Assembly: GCA_021030915.1 (NCBI GenBank)
Contig: JAGEMR010000011.1
Span: forward strand, 248,001 to 312,000
From: Astrothelium macrocarpum
Lineage: Eukaryota > Ascomycota > Dothideomycetes > Trypetheliales > Trypetheliaceae
DNA length: 64,000 bases
Reading direction: 5' to 3'
Each line of letters begins with the position of its first letter. Positions within the stretch are counted from its first letter, which is position 1. The notes beneath the pieces were generated by a model. The model made no database searches and had not been told where the DNA came from. It saw only the letters and a program-made list of their open reading frames with translations. Of the stretch, positions 33,479-45,332 are shown piece by piece. The translations under genes and the position numbers were made by a program.

Positions 33479-35301
33479 CTTGGCTGTAACGAAAGACTGT
33501 TTACTTGGCAGACAGGATTGATTGAAACAAAAGAGTTCGACAATGTCACAGCAAAAAGCACAAGGAAAGCAGTCTTGGCAATGGGCGCGTATGCATGTTT
33601 ATAGTCGGGGGCTGTTATTTACGTCTAATGTAAGCGTGCAAGCCGGTGACATCAACACCGCAGCATTTGGGAAGGGGTGGTAAGGTTGGAAACGCGTAAT
33701 ACTATTCCATTTGCGAACGGGACAAGCGGCAGCGCGCAGGGGAAGCACTGACGGGGACACGGCGCTAGGGGAAATTGGAACAGCATAAGCGGCGCAGCTG
33801 GCGAAGTGATTGGTGCAGTGGAGATGCTCACTCACAGATGATGGCAATTTGGCAATCGGGACTATTGTTTGATGTAAAAGGTGCGGAGCGCAGCGGGCTA
33901 GAATTGTTTCGCCAAGCTTCACCTAGCTACACCAAGCTTTCCCAAGATTGCCCAAGCTTTCCGATGGGAAGCGGGTGCCTGACAGGCCGAGAACGCTGCT
34001 AGACCTGGATGGGATTAATAAGTGGGGTAGATCTGGCACTTGAGTGGCCAAGCCGCAAAACGGATTTCGCGCAAAAAACGAAACATCTCTTTATCAGTCG
34101 GATGTCCTTGGCTCCGTCTCTTTTCACATCAGACATCTACCGCCCTCAGCCTCATGTCTCGACTCTGGACAGAGGGCAAGATAAGAAGTCGAAATCTGCG
34201 ACAATTCTGCGACACATTCTGTTCGTCGGATCCATTGAAAAACATTCACGGGGATGAAATCGACCGATTCAGATAGGCAATGCAGCTAGGCGTGTTAGCT
34301 CATTGCGGCTCGTAGATTTCGTGATTTCTTTGCCCGGTGACTTTCTGGGGTTGGACTATGGAGAAAAGGAGCTGAGTAAGCGCCATGGAAAATACCACCC
34401 ATTCCATCCCTTCTAGCTTAGGATCCTCCTTCAAGTACTACCTAAACAGTCACGCCGTTGCCTGAGGTACCAGATACACCACGTTTCTACTTCAAGAACA
34501 CGCTAAATCTTTACATATCGGATAGAAGCCTCAAAACATCTTTATGCGCTGCACGTCGGAGGACCCTTTTTACATCTAATTACAAAGTGTTATTTATCTG
34601 CTCAACACGTAGCACCCTGCTGGACATGTCGTTTATCCGGAGGCCACCAGATCCTATCCGTCATTGCTTCGACCAAATAGGAGTCCGTGTAGTGGTGCAC
34701 GGACTGTGGTAAGGGGCAATGTCGACATTTCATCGATGCTTTGACACATTTGATCATTTCCCTCGATGCGATCTAGATGTCGCCTTAAAGATGGCCACCG
34801 TTAGAGCCGAATTTTGTCCTGCAAGTAGCGCTGATTTAACAGCGCCATGCACGGCACCAACCGCCGGGACGGAAGCACTCCACGGCTGTCCCCAATGTGT
34901 ACTTAAAACACCTATGTCTACACAGCGGACATTGTGACTTGCCGATGTAGGAATGGTTTAGATCACGTCTGAGATGAAACATTTCCTCGAACTTTAAATT
35001 CCCCTCCTATCTATGGAAATGCTGCAAACAAATTCGTTTTCTGAAACGCGCATTCTCGGCGTAGCACAAACCCTACCTTGACCGGCGATGAAAACAAATG
35101 CTTAGGGCTTACACTTGACGAGTAATGAACAGAAACACTCTACCAGCAATTGCAACAAGAGATATCATTCGCGACCGCGAGAGAAATAATTCGTCGCAGG
35201 TCGTTGTCGAGAGGCCCTCAGCAATAGCAGACGAGAGTATCTTGCAACATATTTTTCCAAAGATTGCTACCGGATTGTATATACATTATAATCGTTTAAC
35301 A
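33479..35301. other. Intergenic, no gene recognised
   Basis: Contains the SOD promoter on its left side. Around 33900-33970 the words CCAAGCTT and CCAAGCTTT recur four times in 70 bp. No coding frame with family-like content. Confidence 0.5.
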
Positions 35302-35388
35302 TGGTACGACCTCCTCCCGACAAGGCCTGCGGCGAATTTAATATCTCGTGGTCGCCGATGATATTTCTTATTGCATGAACTGGTGACT
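35302..35388 (+). repeat. Degenerate dispersed repeat, copy A
   Basis: The core CTGCGGCGAATT, then ATATC..TCGTGGTCGC and ATTTCTTAT..CATG..CTGGTG, also occurs at 45247-45332 (plus) and 45077-45163 (minus) with mainly transition differences. Confidence 0.6.
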
Positions 35389-35508
35389 CCTTCAGCACGG
35401 TGAATTAATTCAAGTCATTATTCTATCCCTAATTATCAATCAGGAAAAAATAAAAAAAATCTACTATGAAGTCGTAAAAATGTACTATGAAGCTTTTCCA
35501 AAAAGAAT

Positions 35509-38500
35509 CTACAACCCCCACCACACCACCACCACCACCCCTCCCCAAACCCCCAAAACACTCAGCCACCACCCCTCTCCTCCCCTCTCAGCAGCACCAG
35601 ACGCATTCGCCGTCTGAGCCGCCACCGCACCCGACGACGACGACGACGTCTCCCACGGCCCCAGCACCGTCCCGGACCCCGTCATCAGCTGCGACACGCG
35701 CGCGGGGACACCGCTCCCCGTGACGGTGCTCCACGCCACCAGCTGCGTCGCACCACCGCCAGCGCCACTCTCCACATCGATGCCATCCGGACCCAAACTC
35801 AGCACTTTGCCATCGACGGTCGCCGCCGCGCCGCCGTCCGTCAGCGTGACCGGGGAGCCGCTGGCGCCGACGACGACCGCGACGCCCGGGTCGCCCGCGA
35901 GCTCGTACGCGGTGTAGCGCGCGCTGTTGGCGAGCGTGAAGGCCGCCTCGACTTCGATGGCTGCGGCGCTGGTCGGGGTGGCGATGGCGGAGAAGAGGTC
36001 GGTGGTGGTGGAGCCGGCGCTGGCGATGACGAGCCCCGCGGACTGCAGCGAGAGCGTCGTGCCGGAGATGGTGGCTGCGGGACCGCCGACGGAGAGGAGG
36101 TGCGAGGCGATTGTGAGCGTGTCGTGTGAGGGGAGCGCTGTGATGGTTTGGGAGCCGAGGGTGAGGATGGCGCCGCTGGCTGAGGTGGTTGCGGCGGCGG
36201 AGGACCAGGCGAGGGTGTGGCCGGTGCTGAAGACGAGGCCGTTGGAGCCGAGCGAGATGGGTGTGCCTTGGATGGTGGCCGTGCTGCCTGCTTCGAGTGT
36301 CTGGCCGCGTACGATTACTGCGCTGGGGTTTGTGGGATCTATGACGACGGGCTCGTTTCCGATGGTCGCGATCGGTGTGGTTGCTGGTTGTCCATTTGCG
36401 CCTGTTGCGGCGTAGGGAATAGTTGAGCTCCCGCCAACAACGACACCAGAAGGTCCAACCGAGATGGGAGAGCCTGCAATGGCGGTGGTTTCGCCTTGCG
36501 TGAGATAGTGGCCTCCGATCTCAACTCCGGCTGTATTTGCTGGATTGTATGCGATTTCTTGTCCTCCAATAGTGGTAATGGGAGTATATGAAGATGGTCC
36601 ATTTGATCCGTCGGCTCTGTCAGTCCCAGAATCCGTAGAACCTGGAGCGCCTGGACTATTGCTCACAGAAGATGGATCTGTGGCACTTGAAGCCCCAGAC
36701 CCGCTACCATCAGAGCCTGAACTGGTGGACCCTGATGAGCCTGATGAGCTCGATGAGCCTGAAGAGCCTGAAGAGCCTGCAGAACCTGAGGAATCTGAAG
36801 AGCCTGCAGAACCTGAGGAATCTGAAGAACCTGAGGAACCTGAAGAACCCGAAGAACCTGAAGAACCTGAAGACTCCGAAGAACCTGAAGAGCCCGTAGA
36901 ACCTGTAGAACCTGTAGAACCCGTAGAGCCCGTAGAACCTATCGGAGCTGAGGCACCTGGCTTATTGCCATTAGAGCCTGGATCAGCAGAAGTGCCGGAC
37001 TGTGTGTCGACGCCACCGCTAGATTCTTCTGTCGTGTCAGGAGTCGTTCCATGGGAAGCGCCATCACCACCCGTACCAGAACCTCCCGTCCCACCAGTGA
37101 ATGTTGATGGATTAACCCCGCTAGCACTACTTCCCCCATTTGCTGATGGATCATTGTTTCCTCCAGAACCGATGATTGATCCCACTTCTCCGGCAACACC
37201 ATCACCGGGAGAGCCAGAGTTAGAACTTCCCTGAGAGTCACTTCCAGGGTCTATACCTTGCGAGCCAGAGCTACTTGAAGATTCTCCAGAAGATTCTCCT
37301 GATGAACTGCCACTGGCGGCGCCACTACCTGAACCACTTTGTCCAGAAGCTTGGGAACCAGGTAGATTTCCACTACCTTGGGGATCCGCATTAGAGCCGG
37401 TTCCACCAGAAGAATGTCCCGCAGATGCACTACCGGAACTTCCACTGGGGGCAGGATCGCCTAGGACAGAAGCGACCACTGAGCCAACGCCCGGGTTACT
37501 CCCAGAGGTACTGCCAGAGCCACCATTAGCCGGACTTCCATTCGAAGGGTTGCCTCCGGTACCCGCTCCGCTGCTTGATGGGTCTCCAGCGTAAGACCCT
37601 TGGCCAGAAGAGCCCTGAGACGAAGGGTCAGGAGAACCGCCCTTTGGAAATCCGCCGCTTGAAGAAGAGCCATCTGAAGGATCGCTCGATGAAGGATCAC
37701 TGGAAGAAGGATCACTGGAAGAAGGGTCGCCCGAGGACGGGTCACTCGAGGACGGGTCACTGCCCGAAGATGGGTTACTGCCCGAAGATGGGTCGCCCGA
37801 AGACGGATCGCTTGAAGATGGATCACTAGAAGACGGATCGCTCGAAGACGGATCGCTCGAACCAGGATTACTTGGAGGAGGATCGTTCGAAGAACCACTC
37901 TTTGGCGCAGGATTACTCGATGACGGGTCCTTGTTCGCTCCGCCACCACTCGAAGATCCAGCACCAGACGGATCACTGGAACTTGGACTTGATTCAGCAC
38001 CTGTCGTAGGAGCAGCTTGCGTCATTTGAGGTTGGGATGCCGGAAGCGCAGAAGCAGAGGCCGAAGTCCACATGGGCGAAGCAATTGGAGTTGCTGCGAC
38101 TGGCGCTCCCTGTAGAGTACGTGGTGGATCGTATAGACCTGCTCACTGTCAAAGGCTGATTAATATGTGAGGGGTGGATATTTCTACCTCTGATATCGCC
38201 GCTGCACGTCGCCCATTGTGGGTCTATGTCTTGGAATAAAGTCGCAGGAACGACAACTGTCAAGAATTTAAGTTTGTGGACTGATAGTGATGGTGATTGG
38301 GGGTTTCTTACGAATTGGCTCTCCACAATACGCTCCAGGGCAAGTGGTATTGGGAGCATAAATAGAGGCGCTTGCGTACTGACTCGACAGCCATACCGCG
38401 CATTGCGGCCGTCGACTGGCGACATCTGGGGCCAGCGTAGAAGGAAGTAAATCCGTAAAATTGAACGAGGATGTTTGCGCACTCATGAAAGCTGGATATG

Positions 38501-40052
38501 ATTCCCAAACACTCGAGAGCGCTGACGGTTCTAGAGGGATAATGGTCGCACCATGTGTTGTGCCAATGCCACTGCAAGAGTCCGAAGCGTACACGCTTGC
38601 GAACGAAATGTAGACTGTAGGTGAGGTAAACGTGGTGCCGAAGGCTTCTGCGGTGATGGTTGCATTTGAAGGAGCAGTGCTCTCAGTAACAGGCCAATAG
38701 AGAAGTTGAACGGTCCCACCAGTAATGGCGCAGCCTCCACATCCTACGCTACAATCAGGACCGAGGACTGATGATGCGGGCCAGTCACTTGTCGAGGATA
38801 TTGCAGCACTAGTGATTGTTGAATTTCCAGCTGCCGCTGGATTCTCGCGTACTTGCCATGTAGATTCGAAATTGGATTGCAACTGGCTGCAGAGAGAGGG
38901 CTGGATGCTGGCCTGAGAACAGCTGGGCCGTTGCATCGAGCCCGTGATAGTCGGATAGGTAGGCTCGGTGGTATTTGATTGGGAGTCTTCAGAAGTAGAA
39001 CTAGATGCAAGGCTCGTTTGTCGTTTCTCTATCGAGACATCTGTGGCATTTGCCATATATAAGATATTTGATTCATAGTTGTCCCACTCGGACTGACACT
39101 GCTCCACGAGAGAGGGCAAAGCACAAGTTGGCGTAGCCAGTGTGACGTGGGGCGTAATGTAAGAGGTCCCAGGCTCCAACGTAATTGTTGTGACCATATC
39201 AAATGTTACTGTAGATCCAGCATCGATAGCAGTAGGCATGGGCATCGGCGCTGCAGAGTAAATAAAGCTGTCTGCCGATAATGTATCTATCGTCTCTGTA
39301 GGGCCGTGTGTTGGGATTGTCGAGTAAGAAGTCCAAGACGAGGTGATGATTGTCGTGCCGCCAGTCGATGGTATAGCTTGCACGGCGTTGGTAGAGTCAT
39401 TTTGAGACCAGAAAGATGTCCACTGCTGCCAGCAATCGCCAAGGCCAGTACTGGCATTCAAAGTAAGATTGCTCACCGGAATACTTGGTAGAGTAGTCGG
39501 AGCATAAGAATAAGATGATGAATTTATTGACAGCGAACTCGATGGCGTGTAATACACTTGCGTTGAAGTCGTGGCAGCGTGCGACTCATTATTATACAAG
39601 TTTAGAGGGACGACGGATAGGGACGTGGTAATTGACGATGGTATTTGCGTTGAAGTTGTGGTAGTGTGCGACTCGTTACTATACAATTTCGGAGGGACGA
39701 CGGGTAGAGACGAGGTGCTTGGCATTGGTGTTTGCGTCGGTATCGAAGTGATCGATTGAGAAAAGCCGATGCCATTGGCAATATGCCCACCGATTCCAAT
39801 GCTACTGGTGCTGGTGCTGGTGCTGGTTTCTGGTATTTGAGTCAGTCACGAGTTATTTTTCCCCGTATGAGTAATATATTGATTGAGTTTTTTTTGGGGA
39901 TCAATAGGCAGTATGGGGACAAAGGCTTGGGAAGTGGAACTCTTTGAGAAATAAGAGCAGTTGCTTTGCTTACTATTACTTATTGCTTGCACATTGCAGA
40001 TTAAGACTGATACGATAAGTAAGAGCCATGTCGGTGCTTTTATAATAAACAT
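35509..40052 (-). CDS. Large modular GPI-type cell-wall/adhesin-like protein
   Basis: Four exons, 39974-40052, 38312-39829, 38188-38256 and 35509-38138, give 1431 residues. Every junction keeps phase; DPQWATCSGDIR|GLYDPP across the third intron confirms that the two long frames are one gene. Signal peptide FIIKAPTWLLLIVSVLICNVQA. The first third is Thr/Ser-rich with paired-Cys modules (GDCWQQWTSFW; CALPSLVEQCQSEW; SCSQASIQPSLCSQ) ending in a conserved DPxWxxC...YDPP block. A Ser/Gly/Pro-rich stalk of about 500 residues follows, with SSDPSSSD and GSSGSS repeats. Four beta-rich repeats close the ectodomain (IGGQEIAYNPANTAGVEIGG; IGNEPVVIDPTNPSAVIVRG; LGSQTITALPSHDTL; AGDPGVAVVVGASGSPVTL). The end (TANASGAAERGG, then a hydrophobic tail) is a GPI signal. 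Role in adhesion or wall structure is inferred from architecture. Confidence 0.85.
36720..36960. repeat. Coding microsatellite/minisatellite (GAGCCTGAA-type)
   Basis: Tandem CCTGAAGAA/CCTGAGGAA-type units encode the GSSGSS tract of the wall protein on the minus strand. Length change here would lengthen or shorten the stalk in frame. Confidence 0.85.
37680..37900. repeat. Coding minisatellite encoding SSDPSS/SGDPSS units
   Basis: 15-bp-like units (GATGGATCACTCGAA variants) in tandem encode the SDPSS repeats of the wall protein. Units are multiples of three, so copy-number change preserves the frame. Confidence 0.85.
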
Positions 40053-41578
40053 GACGATGGTAACGACAGAAAAGAAAATCTAAAAGAAACGACTGGAAAC
40101 AAGCGTGCCACATTCAAAAGTAGCACGACTTTGCAGAAATATGGCTGATTAAAAGCGAAGTGATGCGAGCAACGAGGACATGGGATTTGGACCAGATATC
40201 ATGTGGGCGAAATCACACTCCGAGCCTGATTACCTACATTACGCCAAATGCGGCTCTTACTAGTTCATAATCTAAAATTTAGACATTAAAGGATACCATC
40301 CCCATAAAAGGCATCGAGGCAGTGGCTTTGAAGAACGGGTAGAGACAGGACTTCAGCCTCGCCCTATACCACACAAATTGCAAGCTAGGCAATATCAGCT
40401 GGATTTATCCGCTTCAGCTCAACATACTATCACATTGCAGCAATACCAATCGGCCGAGATCATGATCGACCGAGAAGCCCGCCCAACACATTGGCATTGG
40501 CAGTGGCGTTGATGATTCGAGAACTCGATGAGTTTGGACCATGGCCGGCCGCATACATGGCCTTTTGGCCCCAGGGTTCCATCATGCTTAATTCAAGATT
40601 ATGCAACGGGACCCGATCCGATCATGCAGACAACGAAACGTCTTTTACTTTAATCTACCTCATCTAACATGCAGATTCGAGGCAGTGCAAACATCAGGGC
40701 CACACCACAAGACTCTTGGCCGTTGGTCCTGCCGTTATCAGGCCAGAAAATATGTAGTGAAGCGAGTCGTCCCGAACCAAGTTATTAACATATTTCGACC
40801 CACTGAACACGAACAGCTAAGCCTGTCGTGTGGAAGCGCGCGGGATAGCTGGTGAGTGACGTTAAAGGCGTAACGATGTTGGCACATCTAATTACCTGGG
40901 AGGAGAGCCGGTAGTTGAGAGCCGCAGGCAAAAAGGCGCTCGAGCTTAGTGGAGATGCATCAGCAAGGTACGCATGGGCTAATGCGCGATAGTCAGCAAA
41001 TCAAGCAAGACTTGTACTCCATAAGCACATTTGTTTTGTTTTGTTCGCTAGGCAGAGTTTCCCACGTGAAAAGGAGAAAAGTCGATTAGGCGACGATGCT
41101 TGACTCGTTCCACGTGCGGCTGAGCCTCGATGAGCACCGACAAAAATTTTGAGACGAAACAATCCACATCCGGCGTTTGTAAGGCCACAATTTTCACAAT
41201 TTTCACGATTTTCATAAAATTCAAATCGAACACATGGTGATCGGTTTTAATTTTCATCCGGAACAATTCCTTTTAGTGCGAAAAAAGGTGTCGGAAAGTT
41301 GTAAGCACATACACGGTGAGGAGAAAAGAGGACGGGAACGGGACGTTCATGTGTGATTAAAAAAAGACTGCCCCTGGCTGATCTGCATTAAAGCAGACAA
41401 ATCATACTGCGTCGTCAGATTTAATGGCTTACCAAATTGACTAACTTGCCTTGTCTGCAATTCTAGCCCTTGCTTCGATTGCAACCTCGAATCGCCAGCC
41501 GCTTCGAGTAAGTACCTCTGCCTAGGGTCACTGCTGGCGTTTACCAAGAACTGCCAGTTACAGCATCAAATTTCAAAT
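40053..41578. other. Intergenic, wall-protein and NOSIP promoters
   Basis: No gene recognised. At about 41189-41216 a short tandem of TTTTCACAA/TTTTCACGA is seen; TTTTGTTTTGTTTTG lies near 41034. Confidence 0.5.
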
Positions 41579-42777
41579 ATGGCCCATAGTAAGACCCAAA
41601 ATTGAACTTTGCCTTCACCACACTAAAGTCAATCAGGCAAAAGAAACACATCGCTAGCCTTCTTCACCTCCTACGAACGCTCTCTGCTCAAAGCGACTTG
41701 GGGCTCTCAATCCACCCGTCTTACGCGCGACTCCTACCTCCCTTTCGCCTGCTGCCACCTTTGCCTGCTACCGTCCCGCGATCCTGTTGCATGCGCATCC
41801 GAAGGACATGTCTTTTGCCGCGAATGCGCCATCTCAAATCTTCTTACGCAGCGCAAGGAGATTAAACGGCTGGAGACGGAATATGAGAAGAAAAGACGCG
41901 AAGAAGTGGATCAAGAGCGGTTAGAAGATGATGAGGCGAGGCAGCGCGCAATCGAAGAGTTTGAGCGGGTACAGATGGGTCTAAATGCAAAGCTTGGAGA
42001 GGGACGGAGCATCGTCGGCAGAGCTGACGGAAAGATTACTGTCGAAGAAGAGGTTCGTGGGGATCCTCGGGGAACCAAAAGGAAGTTTGAATTAGACGAA
42101 GAGGAACTGCTCAGTGTGGCAAAAGAGGATAGAGAAAGAGTAAAACAAGCCATGCTCAATGACAAGGCAAGTTTTCACTGGAACTGGTGACAAAGGTCGC
42201 AATCATTACCGATGAATCAAAGACTAATCAATAGCAGAGGGAGGCCTCTCGATCAAAACTGCCTTCATTCTGGGTTGCATCACAAACTCCATCATCCAAC
42301 ACCACAAATCAGCTTTACGAAGTCAGAGAGACCCTCAAGCTCAACCCACTATGTCCTGGATCTGCCGAAGATGCACCTCACGAATATTCTCTCAAAACAC
42401 TCATAACCCTTCAATTCACAGAAGAAAAGGACACTAAAACCGGTGAAATGGTTCGCAGCTGTCCATCTTGTCACAAGGCCCTCAATAACGCCACAAAAGC
42501 TATGCTTGCTAAACCCTGCGGTCATGTCACATGTAAGCCGTGCTTTGAAAAGTTTATGAAGCCAGACACGAGACCCGATGCGCATAACCCGAATGTCGAA
42601 CCTGCGGCCTTGAGGTGCTATGTGTGCGAAGCAGACTTGACGGATACGAAGAAACCGAAGAAAGTTAACAAGGACAAGGTCAAGCCCGGACTTGTAGAAA
42701 TGAGTAGTGATGGTACTGGGTTTGCTGGTGGCGGGAAGAGTACAGCCGAAAAGAGGGGAGTTGCTTTTCAATGCTAG
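41579..42777 (+). CDS. NOSIP-like split-RING/U-box E3 ubiquitin ligase
   Basis: Three exons, 41579-41588 (only 10 nt), 41637-42166 and 42238 (or 42235)-42777, give about 359 residues. The N-terminus MAHSKRNTSLAFFTSYERSL is the fungal NOSIP signature. The first half-RING is CCHLCLLPSRDPVAC with GHVFCREC. A long coiled coil follows (IKRLETEYEKKRREEVDQER). The C-terminal RING-like part has SCPSCHKAL, CGHVTCKPCF and LRCYVCEADL. Animal NOSIP is a nuclear E3 and spliceosome-associated protein; fungal function is inferred. The second intron starts GC: AAG|GCAAGT, forced by the frame into PSFWVASQTP. Confidence 0.9.
42167..42237 (+). other. GC-AG intron in the NOSIP-like gene
   Basis: Donor AAG|GCAAGT. 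The acceptor is AATAG at 42234 or AATAGCAG at 42237, both in phase. A GT donor three bases further would put the conserved downstream block out of frame. Confidence 0.8.
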
Positions 42778-43394
42778 ACTAAGTGATTTGCGATTTTGAT
42801 ATTTCGCAGAGCGAATGGACAGAGGTGACCCTGAGTCTCATCTTGCGTAATCGATCGGCCGTCCCAACATGGAGTTGGCAAGCATGGTAGGTTGAAGTTT
42901 TGGTTATACGTTCTGCCAAACCCACAACTTTGCGAGTAGCTTACTTCACCACCATGCCGAGCGATTTTTAGAATATCCTCTCATCCGGTTTGGTCTTTTT
43001 CGAAAACAATGGACCAGTAAAGATCCAAATTTAAACACGGGTCGTGATAACACAACCGAATATATGGCGTTTGCTTATTTCCCGTCGGTGGGGCATTGAA
43101 GCCTAAATGGCATGGCTAACACAACCAAAAATCCTGGATGTGCTATCAGGAGGATCCGTTTGCCGGATAATGTGGGGAATGAGTGCGCTACGTAGAGACC
43201 CAGTATAGATGTGACAATTTGCAGGATGGTAAAAGAAAGGTCCATGTTTTCCGCCACGTTGCTGTTCTGAATTCTGCAGCAGACTCAATCGAATGAGACA
43301 AGGTCAATCGCTGTTGTCTTCGAACCTGAGAAAAGGAAGAGACGTGAAGTGTAAGGTAAACATTTAAATTTGCAATAACTTCTACACAAATAGT
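42778..43394. other. Convergent intergenic region
   Basis: No supported gene. A 60-codon minus-strand frame (43075-43257) is hydrophobic but lacks family features. Confidence 0.5.
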
Positions 43395-43871
43395 TTAGTA
43401 CTTGGCCCGATCCTGCTCATGCGCCGCGGTTTTATTGTTGATGGGCTGGAACACCCAGGCTCTTTCAATCAAGCGGTTGACGTGCAAGATCTCCATGGGA
43501 TCCATATTCCTCGTATTGACGCCGAATTTAGCTGCACTACCGTCTGGCTCCTTTTGTTCAAATGGCCACCAATAGCATCTACGTTCAGTCAACCCATTGA
43601 GATCCACAATCGATGAGTCGATCGAGACTTACACGCATCCGCAATTCTCACAGAAATCGAATGATATCTCTCTATCTCCCCAAACGTACTTGGAGAGTTT
43701 GGCGCCTTCTTTCATGTCAAATTTGGCTTCGTTCACTTTGTAGTAGGCCCAAGCGGCTGCGTAGCGCCGACAGATTGTACATTGACATTCATTGATTTTC
43801 TCTGGTTGATGAGGCACGATTACGGTGATGTTGCCACAATGGCAGGTGGATTTGAGGGATTTGTCCGCCAT
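43395..43871 (-). CDS. GFA-domain (glutathione-dependent formaldehyde-activating type) zinc protein
   Basis: Two exons, 43633-43871 and 43395-43578 (54-nt intron), give 140 residues from MADKSLKSTCHCGNITVIV; an in-frame ATG at 43895 would add eight residues. The zinc ligands typical of the GFA/CENP-V fold are all present: CHCG, CQCTICRRY and CENCGCV; the last continues CYWWPF over the splice junction. The length is normal for the family. Most fungal members have no assigned substrate. The bacterial Gfa name reflects proposed S-hydroxymethylglutathione formation, which is disputed, so no reaction is assigned here. Confidence 0.88.
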
Positions 43872-44496
43872 CTTAATCGAAAGGTCAGAGGGCACAGAGA
43901 CTGGTGTTCTAGTGATTCTTTCAAGAGAAGGATATTCTGTGGAAAGGTTCTGGGTATGGTGCCAATATTGAGTGTAAATAAGTCTTGTGGACTAGATAGA
44001 ACACTTATGAGTCACCCGAGAAGGATACGAACCTTGAAACCACTAGCCAATCTCCGATCGCACCAAGGCGCCTCAATTAATTTAAGTTTAGGAGTAAATC
44101 TACTCCGCAGTACCTATCCACATCCAAAAATCCATCTAAAAGATTGCATTTCCAGGATCGGCACCATGTAGTTTCAGATGGCAGCCCGCCCGCCTATATC
44201 ACAAAAGTCGAATTCGCAAATGTAAGCAGCACACAGTCAGAAGCGACCTTCTGAAGCAATGACTTCTTCGTATCATCGACCAATTTCTTATCCGTCACCA
44301 CTGTCGTTCGATTTGGTGTGACGTGCCATATGCTTGTTTGTGCCAAAACACAGTCATTTACGTGAGTCGAGACGTCCTAACCCTTGTACAAGACAACAAG
44401 CATAAAGCGGTAGGTGCTTGTTGGAATGTCTTCAAGAATAGGGTTTCTTTTCATCTTTTTTCTATGCTGTGTGGGTTTTCTTCCTAATAGACCGGT
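43872..44496. other. Intergenic
   Basis: GFA gene promoter and nothing else recognised. Confidence 0.5.
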
Positions 44497-45076
44497 CTAC
44501 TTTGTTTCTTCATGAATTATGTTCGCACCTTTGTTCTGTTTTGGATTGGATTTGTTGCTGCTGGTCGGTTCCACTCCAGTGAGTTCGATGATGAAAATAC
44601 TGCCTGCGATGCCAGCACTACGAGGTCCTAATATACCTTGTTCTTCCCACACATAATGACCACCAGGACATCCGTTGTGCCATTGTTACAGTTCCAATAG
44701 AACGCACAATCAGACTGCGCGCATCTTTCCGCCTCGTAGTTTGAACGGAACTGGTCATCTTGGTCGCTGTCAAGGCCAAACCATTGATTGTACTAATTGA
44801 CGAAGACTAAGCACAAAGAAGAAAGTTCAGCTGCTCAGCCGAACCTGAATAGTACACATAGCCATAACATGTACTAACCCAATTAGTCATGCTTGCCATG
44901 CAAAACATAATGTCACCTTCGAGATTAGCCAATATCAATAGTACGATCAAACATGCAAATTCTACTTGAATTTATTACTCTCACATAGATCATGCGAGCT
45001 TGTCTCCGTATCAGCGGGAACTTTTGCTGTAACGAGGGCGCAAGGATCTGTCTGCCTATCAGTGCTATGAGATGGA
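44497..45076 (-). pseudogene. Relic of a small cysteine-rich protein gene
   Basis: Minus-strand reading with two phase-consistent introns (44917-44984, GTGAGA...CTAATCTCGAAG; 44793-44878, GTTAGT...TTAG) gives coding-like sequence: DPCALVTAKVPADTETSSHD, LCDIMFCMASMTNWYNQWFG, QFRSNYEAERCAQSDCAFYW. At about 44680-44692 the frame changes by one base. The continuation is GCPGGHYVWEEQGILGPRSA, then GIAGSIFIIELTGVEP, stopping at TAG 44497-44499. Six or more cysteines and aromatic spacing suggest a small secreted protein. No start codon or signal-peptide exon can be found: the 5' end runs into the dispersed repeat at 45077. I read it as a gene truncated at 5' and frameshifted; the family is not recognised. 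Confidence 0.5.
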
Positions 45077-45332
45077 CTGGCACCAGCCCATGGCCCAAGA
45101 AATGTCACCCGCAATCACGAAAGGTATAATTTGCCGCAAGTCTCATCGGGAGGACCTCATACCATTCTAGAATATCATAAGTTGTAAACTATTTATCAAT
45201 AATTCATCGAAAAATATATTCTAAGATAATTTTGTCTGTTTTTGTTGAGGGTCTCTCGACGAGATCTGCGGCGAATTATATCCATGTTTCGTGTTCGCGG
45301 GTGACATTTCTTATGTCATGGGCTGATGCTGG
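45077..45332. repeat. Inverted pair of dispersed-repeat copies (B and C)
   Basis: Copy C (45077-45163, minus) and copy B (45247-45332, plus) share CGA.GAGA..TGCGGC.AATTATA, ..TTTCGTG.T.GCGGGTGACATT and CATGGGCTG.TGC. They diverge head-to-head around an AT-rich centre of about 84 bp. Copy A is at 35302. It may be a degraded palindromic element. Confidence 0.6.

Noticed and set aside
36545..37234. 229-codon plus-strand frame rich in Pro and Glu
   Set aside because: Antisense shadow of the GSS/SDPSS repeats of the wall protein; composition follows from the minisatellite.
38268..39725. Separate gene for the Thr/Ser-rich half upstream of the serine-rich frame
   Set aside because: Donor and acceptor pairs at 38312/38256 and 38188/38138 join the two frames in phase through a conserved DPxWxxC...YDPP block, so one gene is the better model.
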